Source: Emiliania huxleyi CCMP1516 (lineage: Eukaryota > Haptophyta > Isochrysidales > Noelaerhabdaceae). Taken from it: a stretch of 64,000 nt of DNA. The translations under genes and the position numbers were made by a program. Below are positions 21,548 through 30,921 of this stretch, one piece after another. The number at the start of each line of letters is the position of its first letter. The stretch's first letter is position 1. The notes beneath the pieces are model-generated. The model did not search any database and had not been told where the DNA came from. It worked only from the letters and a program-made list of their open reading frames with translations. The stretch is taken from assembly GCF_000372725.1 (NCBI RefSeq), contig NW_005200011.1:554492-618491 (forward strand). Direction: 5' to 3'.

Positions 21548-21863
21548 GCTGCACGAATGGTTGGACAGGTGTGAACAACACCTCGTGGGGGCGGCACCGC
21601 AGGCGTCCATTGAGGGGTCCAGGTGATAGCCCTGGGCGGACAATCCATACGCCTAGTTGGACTTCAGATCGCCCGATCGCGTCCCGGTGAACTGACGTCG
21701 GATTTGTGACGCCGCCGCACCGCGCCGCGGCCGGGGGCCCTCCGGAGGCTGAGGATGGCCGTGGCGGACCGAGACAAGCTCTGGGAGGTAAAGTGTCAGT
21801 GTATATATTGTAGAGGCTGACCACGTGCACAATATCTCTCACTCTAGCTAAGCCAGGGGAGGC
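21548..21863. repeat. 318-bp dispersed repeat T, copy 2
   Basis: Counterpart of 13553-13870 in the same orientation. The sequence around it differs, so both boundaries are visible. Confidence 0.85.
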
Positions 21864-22491
21864 TATTCTGGGCGTCCACACGGCTTGCACTGGTGACCCT
21901 CGCGACAAAGCGAGCGCGTCCGGCAGAGCGACTGAAGAATCGAGGACAGAGTCACAAATCCCGCTTGTTGTGCATGTTTTGAGGTCGGACAGTGCTGCTG
22001 TCTTCTCCACGCAGCAGCCGACGCCACCAGGCCTCGGTAGCTGAGCAGCAGGAGCCTCCTCGCTGCTGGCAGAGTTGCGCCTCTGTTTGCCGCCGCTAAG
22101 AGATCGCTGTTGCGGGAATCCAGGGAATCTAAAGGAATCTAGAATCTGTGGGTCCGAGATTCGATCTGGGACCTGAGCCGCTCGGGACCAGCTGCACATG
22201 ACTCGGGGCCACTGCCATGTCGCAGACGACTGCTGGATCGGCCGTCGCTGCGACCAGCCGCATCAGCTTTCTCTTTCACAGAATTGGCGAAGTTCCCATA
22301 TGGGAACCACAGCCGTTTAGGGGTTTTAAAGTAAACACGGGTCTCCGAGAGGGCTCCGTGTACCGGGTTTCCCCTTAACTGCAGAACGCCCCCTCTACTC
22401 GGAGCTAGTGGACACGGACACTACGACACCACGCGTCACGTACACACACGACTGTCTAACGTGTACACTGCACGTCCTCGTCCCCCACCCT

Positions 22492-22680
22492 TCAGGGTGA
22501 ATCTCCAGTCTGGTTCGGTCTCTTGCTCGCTTTTCGGGCGTCGCCCCACTGCCTCTGCAGACGTTTTTGATGTCTCTTCTTCGGAGGCGGCCCCTCCGCC
22601 CCACCTCCGTCGGCTAGCCCCATTGGCCCCGAGGGAGCCGACAGCCCGGGTGGGGCCTCCCCTGATCCCGCTGATAGCAA
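22492..22680 (-). CDS. Short gag-like fragment of a repeat element
   Basis: A 63-residue minus frame whose C-terminal half is very basic (KKRHQKRLQRQWGDARKASK). It resembles the end of the frame at 16636-17304 and has repeat-Q sequence in the same relative place at 22316-22405. It is probably a truncated copy of that element. Confidence 0.35.
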   Translation of the reverse strand: MLSAGSGEAPPGLSAPSGPMGLADGGGAEGPPPKKRHQKRLQRQWGDARKASKRPNQTGDSP

Positions 22681-22707
22681 AAGAGTGATTTTGAAACTTG
22701 GATGAAT

Positions 22708-23600
22708 TTCAGATTACTCGGAATCTGAAATTGTTTTTCACAGATCACTCGGCGAGCACAGATTACTCGGAATCGAACAAAATTTTAGGATTGTAGATTA
22801 ATCGGATCGAACAAATTTTCCTCGCAGATTACTCGGCTCGTTTTCCTTCCCCATTTCAGTCCCGTGCCCAGTGTGTGTGTGTGTGTGTCGTGAGAGGTTT
22901 CTTCTAAAATTCTTTGATGTACTGGCCTTTCGTTAAAAAAAATCTCAGCTGATACTTGATACTTGAAGACACATCACACGAAACCCTCCCTCGAACGAGC
23001 AGCACACACAGAGCGTGATCTACGCGTCGGCCGCCTCCCGCTCCACCCGCCGCGACGGGCGGATGCGCAAGCCGTCTCCCGCAACCATAGGTCTCCTCGG
23101 ACCATAGGTCTCCTCGGACCGCGGTGAAACCGCACTAAAGAGCAGGGAGCACACGACATCCGCGAGCATCACGAGCTGGACGAGCATCAAAGAGAAGGTT
23201 CTCGACCTCAACGACCCGACCGCCTTCCCTGCGTTTGGCAAGAGCGGCGGCGTGGAGAGGTCGGCGGGAATGAGCGGGCCCGAGTAAACTGCGACGGAAA
23301 ACATGTAAATTCCCGAATCTGTTTTCGTTCAGTTTACTCGGGCTGGCCCCAGTTTACTCGGGCTGGCCCCGAGTACATGTAAACTGGTGTGTCTCGCGCC
23401 TTGCGCGTTGCGGGGGGCGACGGAAAAAATGTCGAAATGTGGTCCCGAATCTGTTTTCGTTCAGTTTACTCGGGCTGGCCCCGAGTAAACTGCGACGGAG
23501 AAATTGTCGAAATCTGGTCCCGCGTAATCTGTTTTTTCAGTTTACTCGGAGATCCGAGTGATGTGAAAAACAATTTCAGATTCCGAGTAAACTGAGATTT
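22708..23600. mobile_element. TIR island with an array of TTTACTCGG-type motifs
   Basis: The sequence ttactcggaatctgaaattg then tttttcaca at 22714-22742 is matched, inverted, at 23562-23591, with similarity over about 45 bp on each side. Between the ends are more than ten copies, in both orientations, of a 12-base motif AG(T/A)TTACTCGG. Positions include 22712, 22762, 22829, 23331, 23352, 23463 and 23541, with reverse copies at 23281, 23483 and 23583. A short protein-like frame at about 23115-23287 (ITSWTSIKEKVLDL then NDPTAFPAFGKSGG) may be captured sequence. No transposase is seen. The right end is 168 bases upstream of the mitochondrial carrier start. Confidence 0.65.
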
Positions 23601-23767
23601 TTCCTTGAAACTTCTCCAGTAGAGAAAAAAGAAAGAAGTTCCGGGCGCGTCGCCGCCCGGCCGGCTGGGGCCAGCTTGCTGTCTTTCGCTGCGCCCGGGG
23701 CCGTGTGCCGCCCCTCAGCAGCCGCGAAGCCGCCGCCGACGAGAAGCTGGCGCTGGGGACCGGTTTC

Positions 23768-24613
23768 ATGGAGTACCGCTACCAGGAGCTCGTGGGCGGC
23801 ATGGCTGCTGGGCTAGTGCAGGACGCGCTGCTCCACCCGCTTGACGTCCTGCGCGCGCGGCTTGACACCGGTGTCAGCAGCGCCACGGCCCGCAGCGCTG
23901 CCAACCCGGCCACAGCGCTATGGTGCGAAGCGCAGTCAGTCGCTGCGGTCGACGGCATGCGCGGGCTCTATCGAGGCTACACGCTGTGCCTGGCCGCGTC
24001 CGCGCCGGCGAATGCGCTTTATTTCGGTTCATTCAAGGCGAGCCAACGCGCACTGGGGGACACCTCGGTGCCAGCGGCGGGGCGAGATTTTATCGCCGGG
24101 CTTTCCGCCGAGTGCGTCGCCAGTCTCCTGTGGACGCCGCTCGACGTGCTGAAGCAGCGCATGCAGGTCGGCCCAACCGACCTGGGCACGCTGGGCGCGA
24201 CGCGCGACGCCTGCCGCGTGGGTGTGGTGGGGCTGTGGCGTGGCTATTTTGCCGGGCTGGCCGTGTGGGGGCCATTCTCGGCGTCGTACTTTGCAATGTA
24301 CGAGGGGCTGCGACGGGCGATGGGCAGCGGCGACGGCGCGACCGAGGCCTCCGCCAGGCAGAGCATACCCGCAGGGCTCGGCGCCGGCGCGGCGGCGGCG
24401 CTGCTGACGCAGCCGCTCGACTGCGCAAAGACGCGCATCCAGGTGGGGGCGGTGCCGCGCAACCTCGGCTTGCTGAGCGTGATGCGGCGGGTGTACGTGC
24501 AGGAGGGGGCGGAGTCGCTCTGGCGAGGCGGCGCCGCGCGCACGCTCTGGCTGACGCCCGGCTGCGCGATCACCATCACCGTCTTCGAGGCCGTCGAGCG
24601 CCTGCTGCGCTGA
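23768..24613 (+). CDS. Mitochondrial carrier family (SLC25) transporter
   Basis: A single-exon frame of 281 residues starts MEYRYQELVGGMAAG. Three tandem carrier repeats are evident, each with its PX[DE]XX[RK] signature: PLDVLRAR (about residue 26), PLDVLKQR (about 126) and PLDCAKTR (about 219). Each repeat has a following loop glycine and a second helix (GMRGLYRGYTLCL, GVVGLWRGYFAGL, GAESLWRGGAARTLW). Carriers exchange metabolites, nucleotides or cofactors across the inner mitochondrial or another organelle membrane. The substrate cannot be read here. The Met at 23768 gives a standard-length carrier. A decayed relative lies just downstream. Confidence 0.88.
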   Translation: MEYRYQELVGGMAAGLVQDALLHPLDVLRARLDTGVSSATARSAANPATALWCEAQSVAAVDGMRGLYRGYTLCLAASAPANALYFGSFKASQRALGDTSVPAAGRDFIAGLSAECVASLLWTPLDVLKQRMQVGPTDLGTLGATRDACRVGVVGLWRGYFAGLAVWGPFSASYFAMYEGLRRAMGSGDGATEASARQSIPAGLGAGAAAALLTQPLDCAKTRIQVGAVPRNLGLLSVMRRVYVQEGAESLWRGGAARTLWLTPGCAITITVFEAVERLLR

Positions 24614-24722
24614 GGAAGGTCGTTCGGCCCCGGCCGAGGGCGGACTGCGGCTCGGCGATCGGTTTGTCCTCGCTCGACTTGTGCACGCTCGAGCGGACCC
24701 CTAGCGCCCCGGCGGCGAGGTC

Positions 24723-24920
24723 CGAGGACCTCGCGGGCGGCGGATCGTTTGCGGCCGACGCTGCGCGGGCTTCGGGGCCGAGGCGTTTGCAGCGGGCTTG
24801 TGGGCGCCACTCGATCTCCTCAAGCAGCGGGTGCAGGCGAAGCCAGCCCGACGCGGGCCCGCCGCCCTCCAACCCCCTCCCCACCCACCTCGACGTCTAT
24901 CGGGGCGCAGCGCTCGCCCG
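24723..24920 (+). pseudogene. Remnant of a second mitochondrial carrier
   Basis: About 160 bases after the carrier stop, one frame reads AGFGAEAFAAGLWAPLDLLK then QRVQAKP. It closely parallels ECVASLLWTPLDVLKQRMQV in repeat 2 of the intact gene and carries the carrier signature PLDLLKQR. Upstream and downstream frames do not continue as a carrier (the frame stops at about 24960 after low-complexity sequence). This suggests a tandem duplicate that has decayed, or an isolated exon of one. Sequence from here to 25380 has no other assignable gene. Confidence 0.5.
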
Positions 24921-25595
24921 TGCGCTGCAGCCCTTTCGCGACGTCGCAAAGACAGAGCGTGACGCGTTCCCGCGCTTCCGGGGCGAGAGCCGGTGGCAGT
25001 GCGGACTATTTCCTCGCGCGACAAGCCTTCCCCTCCCCGCACCCCTCCCCGCACCCCCCTGCTCGCTCCGACCCTTGCTAGCCCCCTCGGCCAAGCCGCA
25101 GGTGGCGCAAAAAACGTGCACCTCTCCGTGCTCGCCGCCGTCCGCGGTCTTGCGCCGGGGCCTCCGTGCGGGGCCCCTGGCGGGGTTACCTCTGCGTTGT
25201 GCCTCCGTGCTGCTCTGGCGGCGCCGGCTCTGCGTGTGGGGTGGGGCGCGGGGCCGGGGCGGGGGGGAGACAGGACAGAGCGCGATTGATGGTGCGGCGC
25301 TGCGCTGGTCTGACTGCGAGTACGGAGTAGCCCGCCGCCCATTTCTCGCAGCCGTGGGTACTTCGTGCGCTCAGCCCCGGCCCTCTTGACCCGCACTCTT
25401 GCCGCTCAGCTTGCCGCTCAGCTCCTCTATAAACCAAGATCCAGGGGCGGCCTCGCACGATACACTGGAACAAGTAAGCATTTTCCAAAAAGAAAATCTT
25501 CCCCGAGCGTGCGTCACTTCGGTCGATCGTCCCACTTCGTCAGTGCTCTGCGTTGCGCACGCCGCTGGCCTAGGGGTAGCGCTGCCTCAAGCGCC

Positions 25596-26570
25596 ATGAT
25601 GCTCGCAGAGAACAAGCACATCGAGCGCCAGCAGCAGTTTGCCACACTTCAACTTCAGAGGCGAATACTGCAACCCTCCCAGCTGAGGCTTTGCCGCCCT
25701 TTCATTGATCGAGCGGAAGCCGCCCCCTGAACCAGTATCGGGCCTGCGTTCCACACTGTAATTGCTGCTCTTACACTTATCACCTATACTTTGGCCGCCC
25801 TCTTCATCCAGGCGACAGCTCCAGTTCTTGCTCGACCGACTCAACCTCCTAAACACTCAGTGCACACTCGTGTGTGGTTTCGCCTTCACCTCCTTCTCGG
25901 CTGACGCGCTGCACGACATGCCCTACGGAGACTTGCCGCTCCTCTCTGTGGTATTTGTGCTCTTTGCTGGCTCTTCGATGGCCGCTGCAGTCGCCGCCGT
26001 GTGCCTGGCGTCCTACGTGATGCTGATTGCTGAGAGACTGTCGCTCACGACCTCCGTGGTCATCGCCATCGCCGCTGCGAGAAAGTGGACCATCCTGGTG
26101 CGAGCATCGGCCGTACCAGACCCAGTAAGAGTGCCGAGCCTCTGCCTCTGCCTGCCAGGTGTCAAAGATGTACATTGGCAGCCTCATTGGCTTGTTCGGA
26201 TCTGCTGTGTGCCTCATGTTCACCATGTGCGACACGGGCGACCTCACGAACGAGAACTACTGCGTGATCACTGCGAGCGTGGCCAGTATTTTCTTTACGG
26301 GTACGTTCACCGGAACGGTGCATGCAGCGGCCCACACAACGCATCATGCATGTCCTGTCACGACTGCACCACATGGACATGGCAAACGCACAGGTGTATG
26401 TTCTTCACAAGGCGAAGAAGCAGTTCGACCTCATCAGGCAAAATAATACAAACTGGATGGCGGAGGGCTCGAATCTCGAGGAACTGCTGCCAAAGGGCTC
26501 TGTGGGAAGCGATGCGCACGGAGTCTTGCCCTCACCTGAGGGGCCTCACAATGCACCCTGGCGGCTATAG
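25596..26570 (+). CDS. Orai-like four-helix membrane protein (calcium channel candidate)
   Basis: Four exons (25596-25660, 25812-26097, 26159-26317, 26394-26570) give about 228 residues. Intron 1 is GC-AG; introns 2 and 3 are GT-AG. The N-terminal helix (HIERQQQFATLQLQ then RQLQFLLDRLNLLNTQCTLV) leads into hydrophobic spans around VCGFAFTSFSA, LPLLSVVFVLFAGSSMAAAV, MYIGSLIGLFGSAVCLMF and ITASVASIFFTGTFTGTV. A cytosolic helical tail follows (LHKAKKQFDLIRQNN). The order of basic amphipathic helix, four spans and C-terminal helix fits algal Orai/CRAC-type store-operated calcium channels, and the LLDxLNLLxTQ motif is shared with them in my memory. The glutamate expected in the selectivity filter of animal Orai is not obvious in span 1. 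Confidence 0.5.
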
Positions 26571-26824
26571 CGCTTGTAAGTGTGTGAGCGTGTGCGTGCG
26601 CTTGTCTTATGCAGTAGCTCAGACAGACGAACGCAGTTTTACTCCTTGGTTGGGCACATGCATGGATGGGCACTGCGTGAGTCAAAAAAATCTCGAATCA
26701 GCCCGGAGACCTGGCTGTGACGCTGCTCTTCATCCTTGGCCGCGCCAGGCTCTCCTACTGCGCCAGCCTTTCAGCTGCGCCAGTTCTGCTTCTCCCCGCC
26801 CACCCTATCCTGCGGGACATGCAA

Positions 26825-28284
26825 CTATGGGCACATGCAACTATGATTGTACTTGCTTCCGCCGGAGAGCACTGCGTCGCGCAGACACTGGGGCTCCTCT
26901 CCGAATAGGGACACGTTGATGTGCGATGCAGCAAGCGTCTGGTAGAAAGATCGGCAGAGCCGCGCTCGCTCCCAGCCCAATGGGGGTGCTAAAGAGGCCA
27001 TATGCAGTGGGTGCGCCGCATCAGTGGCAAAGGCGAGCGCTCGATCCGCACTCTTGGGCAGCAGCGTGCGCAGAGGTCTCCTAAGGTCAGCACCGCGCTC
27101 GCTGCGGTTGAACTCAAGGCCATGGCGAGCCACGGTGGCGGCGGCATCGATGGCGGTGAAGCCCTCGGGCGCAAAGACTGCCTGGTAGACATAAGGACCT
27201 ACCACCTCGGGGAACCCATGCCAGAAGGAGGCCATCGCAATCGCATGCCACAGCGGCACCCTGCAAACACCGAGCTAACAGTCAGTCCTCTCTGTCCGCA
27301 CACAAGACTCTGTTCTAACTCGTCGTAGCCTTGAGCCGTCGGTCGTATTGATGCATGCCGTGAGAGTAGTGCGGCTAAAGATCCACTGCCCCCACGTCTG
27401 CCACCATGAGCTGCGTGGACCGATGCCCCGCGCAGCAGCGAGCGCGGGGTCGATGTTTAGGAGCCCGAGCGCAGACGGCGTGTCTTGCTTAGACCGTGAC
27501 GGAGCGTCATGATAAATCAAGGCAAAGGGCCTGATGGGGATGGACACGTGAAGCTGCCCCCGGGCGGCCCCATCCCCACATGGGTGGCTGCGGGATTGCG
27601 CGCTTGCCTTTGGGCGTACCGCTCAAAGATGGCCACTAGTGATCTGACAAGGGACGGGGGAGCCGTGATACGGCGCGATCCCAAGGGTAACTAAGACGTC
27701 TCGCGTGCAGGGCGACAACAGAGGTCGGTGTCGGATCTAATGCAGACGTGGGACAAAGCAGCAGCGCCTCGCTGTCGAGAAACCATGACCACTCAAAGCC
27801 GAAGTAGATTGCACCGAGCAGCTTCTTGATGCCCTGAAACCGATACTTAAGCCGAAGCTTGCGCCGCCTCGTGCGGTTGAGAGGCGCGACTAGCAGCAGC
27901 GGATCAATCGATATCGTGAGCAACTCAATTAAGTAACTGCTCCCCCTCACCACCCTTGCAAAGCGCAGTCGAGTTGCTTGGCCGCCGCATCCCTCGGGAG
28001 AGTGACGCGTATCAGCACGGCGCACGGCGAAGCGGCGTAGCTCACGCCCCCTGCGATGTGAAGCAATATGGCTGCCAAAGACGCGCTCCTATAATTGAAC
28101 CCGGCATCGTGATCGAAGGTGTGGGGAGAGTCGTGTACTTCACTCCCGGTGCATCATCTGCGGTCGAGAACACGAGCCCGACGGGCACAGCTGCAGTTGC
28201 GTGGATGCCAACAGAGATGAGAAAGTCGGTGACCTTCTCGAAGTGGGGAGGGTACGTCGCCATTACGATTCCAAAGCCCACCAT
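26825..28284 (-). CDS. Glycosyltransferase-like protein
   Basis: Five exons on the minus strand (28284-28139, 27936-27748, 27643-27608, 27530-27330, 27260-26825) give about 335 residues. The first junction is tentative; introns 3 and 4 are GC-AG. One exon is only 36 nt. The core reads VGFGIVMATYPPHFEKVTDF, SYLIELLTISIDPL, GAIYFGFEWSWFLDSEALLL, FALIYHDAP and SWWQTWGQWIFSRTTL, ending in a Ser/Cys tail (KYNHSCMCP). A nucleotide-sugar-binding fold with a WFLDSE acidic motif in place of DxD is suggested, and a secretory-pathway role is inferred. No N-terminal anchor is seen, so a 5' exon may be missing. The start lies 74 bp from the start of the divergent sulfotransferase. Confidence 0.55.
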
Positions 28285-28357
28285 CGTGCCCCCGCGTCGC
28301 CATGTCAAGTTTGGGGACGCGTTCAGAACCTTACTCTCCAGGCGCACGGAAGTAGAG
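28285..28357. promoter_or_regulatory. Short divergent intergenic region
   Basis: Only about 73 bp separate the minus-strand start at 28284 from the plus-strand start at 28358, implying a shared bidirectional promoter for the glycosyltransferase-like gene and the sulfotransferase. No TATA box is obvious. If the minus gene has an upstream exon, the two transcripts overlap instead. Confidence 0.45.
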
Positions 28358-29095
28358 ATGGCGCCTCGCCCTCTTCCATCGACACGCAGCAAACACACCT
28401 CGAGGAGCTGCAGAGCCGCAGAAAGTGGCGCCTCTCTCTACAGCCGCGTCCCCAAGACAGGCAGTACGGCGCTGCTCACGGCGGCGCAAAACAGCCGCTG
28501 CCGCGGATGGAGCCAAATGACACACAGCCGATCCATGTTTGAGGTCAAGGCGGGCTTGCACCCGCAGCTACCGCGCGTCGCCGTCCTCCGGGAGCCCTGC
28601 GACCGATTTGCGTCCCAGTTCTGGCACCTATCACGGCGTGCTCGTGCCGGTGCCCGGCCAAATGCCACAGCGAACCATGCGTGGTTGGGAAACGTCAGCG
28701 CGAGGCTGCTCGCCGGCGCGACGAGTCCTGATGCGTGGCTACTGCATCTCGTGCGTGTATTCGGCCGCTTTCGAGACGACCCCGCGGCGATGGTAGGAGC
28801 TATGGGGATTGCCATCAGCGCTGCGGGGCACGGAGACAGCCCTGTGACGCAGTTAGGGCCCGCAGCTCCCTACTACGACGCGCGGACGTGCTTTGTGTGC
28901 TACGAGACACGTGTCTCGCAGGCAATTCTCGCGCGCTTTTGCGGCGTGCCTACGAATCTCACTGGCAACGCGCGCCTCCCGAGCACCAGCCAACCGAGGC
29001 TGACCACGGCAGGTTGCAAGGATCTGAGATCCGAGCTCCTGCCCGTGGACGCCAAGCTATGGGCGTCGATTTGCGGCGGAGCCGGGGCGGGGTGA
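28358..29095 (+). CDS. P-loop carbohydrate sulfotransferase
   Basis: A single-exon frame of 245 residues starts MAPRPLPSTRSKH. It has the 5'-phosphosulfate-binding loop RVPKTGSTALLTAA (about residues 30-43) and the 3'-phosphate motif VAVLREPCDRFASQFW (about 75-90). Both are hallmarks of PAPS-dependent sulfotransferases such as the heparan 2-O and galactose 3-O families. It would transfer sulfate from PAPS to a glycan, usually in the Golgi lumen. No signal anchor precedes the P-loop, so the true N-terminus may be upstream or the enzyme may be soluble. The ending (LWASICGGAGAG) is short. Pairing with a divergent glycosyltransferase-like gene suggests one sulfated-polysaccharide pathway. Confidence 0.75.
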   Translation: MAPRPLPSTRSKHTSRSCRAAESGASLYSRVPKTGSTALLTAAQNSRCRGWSQMTHSRSMFEVKAGLHPQLPRVAVLREPCDRFASQFWHLSRRARAGARPNATANHAWLGNVSARLLAGATSPDAWLLHLVRVFGRFRDDPAAMVGAMGIAISAAGHGDSPVTQLGPAAPYYDARTCFVCYETRVSQAILARFCGVPTNLTGNARLPSTSQPRLTTAGCKDLRSELLPVDAKLWASICGGAGAG

Positions 29096-29810
29096 GACGT
29101 GCACGTTTGCAATAGCAGTGCTGCGATGCCGATGTGTGACATTTTGAAAGATCGATTGAAAGAAGCTTGGGGCGGTGGCGGACCGGGCGGGGTGAGAGAG
29201 TGAAGTCCTAAGAGAGAGAGAGACCGGCAGAAAGAGAGGAGAGCTAGGGCCCAGGGATTGGAAGAAAAACTAACCGCAAAGGATCGAAGCTAGGGGCCGG
29301 ACGAGGCGTACCCCGAGGGCCCCACTCTTTCCTTCGCATAGCGGCCACTCTTCGGGTCGCTGGTCGAGCGACCCGGGGGATGCCCCGCGCGCCTGACCCA
29401 GGCGCGAGAAACGAATCTGCGAGGCGTGGCCGCTTATGCGGCCCGATGGGGAGGAACGGGGCGAGCCAACCCACCCGCGCTAGGTCTCGGGTTTGACGCA
29501 TGGGGTCACTCCCGCGAAACTCGTGAACTAGCCGGGGCAGTCGGAGAAGGGGCAACTCCGTGCACTGACGGTCGGCCGCCAGAAAACACGCCTGCGTGGA
29601 TCGCGTCACACCAATCCTCGCTACCCAACGCGGCCAAAGGATATCCACCTCGAGAACCTCGAGAACCTCGAGAAGCTACAGAAAGAAGAAGAATTTATAC
29701 AAAAGAACTCTCTCTCACAGCAGACAGGCTCGACACAGGTGCGAACTGGCGCGTGCTAGTACTATCAAGAAGAAGAAAAGGCACCCCGTCAAGAGCTCAC
29801 CTCAACCCCA
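29096..29810. other. No assignable gene; AG-rich stretches
   Basis: Contains GAGA-type repeats (29200-29245) and GAGAACCTCGAGAACCTCGA-like tandem units at about 29650-29680. An open minus frame at 29244-29648 shows no family signal. Confidence 0.4.
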
Positions 29811-30386
29811 ATGCTGGGGCTGCCCCTGCTGTCCCTCGTGGCCCTCGCAATCTCTCCAAGCTACATCACTCACGACCAACGCCTCCTACGGCTGCGCGGC
29901 GGCGATCGCGAGAGTACGTTTGCGATGCTCAAGCCGGATGTCGCATCAGACACCCACACAGTGGACGAGATTAAGCAGCGGATTGCCGAAGCGGGCCTCT
30001 CAATCGAGCGCGAGAGGGTGTGCCGTCTGAGCAGGCGGCGGTGCGGCAAGTTCTACGCCGAGCATCGTACACGCCCCTTCTACCCGGCGCTGCTCGGCTT
30101 CATGTCGTCGGGTCCCGTCGTGATGCTCGAGCTCTCCGGCGAGAGTGCTATCGGCGCTTGGCGCTCGCTCATCGGTCCGACCAGCACTGAAACCGCGCGC
30201 AAGGAGGCGCCGCGCTCGCTGCGGGCCATGTACGGATCGGACAACACGCGCAATGCCGCCCACGGCTCCGACTCGCCTGCCTCGGCCGCCCGCGAGATCC
30301 GGCTCATGTTCCAAAAGCCCGCCTGGAGGCGGCTCGAGGTGTACGCAGGTCTTGCCGCCGCCTTCCTCCTCACCAAGCGGGAGTAG
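29811..30386 (+). CDS. Nucleoside diphosphate kinase with signal peptide and C-terminal membrane segment
   Basis: A single-exon frame of 191 residues. MLGLPLLSLVALAISPS is a signal peptide, followed by LLRLRGG. The NDPK core then has ESTFAMLKPDV, KFYAEHRTRPFYPALLGFMS, MLELSGESAI, RSLIGPTS and the active-site segment NAAHGSDSP, with His as the phospho-acceptor. NDPKs exchange the gamma phosphate between nucleoside di- and triphosphates through that phospho-histidine. The C-terminus ends VYAGLAAAFLLTKRE, a short hydrophobic stretch that could be a membrane anchor. Targeting to the ER lumen, plastid periphery or outside is therefore expected rather than the cytosol. All catalytic landmarks appear intact. 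Confidence 0.85.
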   Translation: MLGLPLLSLVALAISPSYITHDQRLLRLRGGDRESTFAMLKPDVASDTHTVDEIKQRIAEAGLSIERERVCRLSRRRCGKFYAEHRTRPFYPALLGFMSSGPVVMLELSGESAIGAWRSLIGPTSTETARKEAPRSLRAMYGSDNTRNAAHGSDSPASAAREIRLMFQKPAWRRLEVYAGLAAAFLLTKRE

Positions 30387-30921
30387 GCACACAGACTAGC
30401 CCAGGGCGGTGTGTGACGGTGCGGAGTCACTCACTCGTGCTGCTCCTCGCAGACCGTGGCACCCCTCTCCCGCTCACACTTACTGCGTAGTCCACGCGGC
30501 GCATATACGTATCTGAACTGGATTAAGTTTCTCCGAGACCTGCATATACCTGGGTCTCTCTGTCTCACGCTCTCACATCGTGGACATAATACGCACGCGT
30601 CATGACATGTACAAAGCTCGTCGCTCGATCAGCATCAGAGGTCACAAAATTTTAAACCGCCGCTCTCTCGCACACGCGAGACTCACGCCGCACACCGCGC
30701 GCGAAGCACAACCACAACGCACAAGTCGGCCACAATTTAGTGGAGTCTTAGTCAGCAGAGGCAAGCGTCGGCTGTCTCATTGTTGTCACTTGTGTGTATC
30801 TAGAGCACCTCGCTCCAGCCCGGCACCGCGCACACGACTTCGCCATCCCGGCGGCCGCTCACCATCTCAGGCCGGCACCGCGCACAAGCGTTCACACCCG
30901 TCTCCACCGAGCACCTTCCTG

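Noticed and set aside
23920-25389. 489-codon plus frame overlapping the mitochondrial carrier
   Set aside because: It is out of frame with the intact carrier and is very Arg/Ala-rich. It exists because the carrier's codons are GC-rich.
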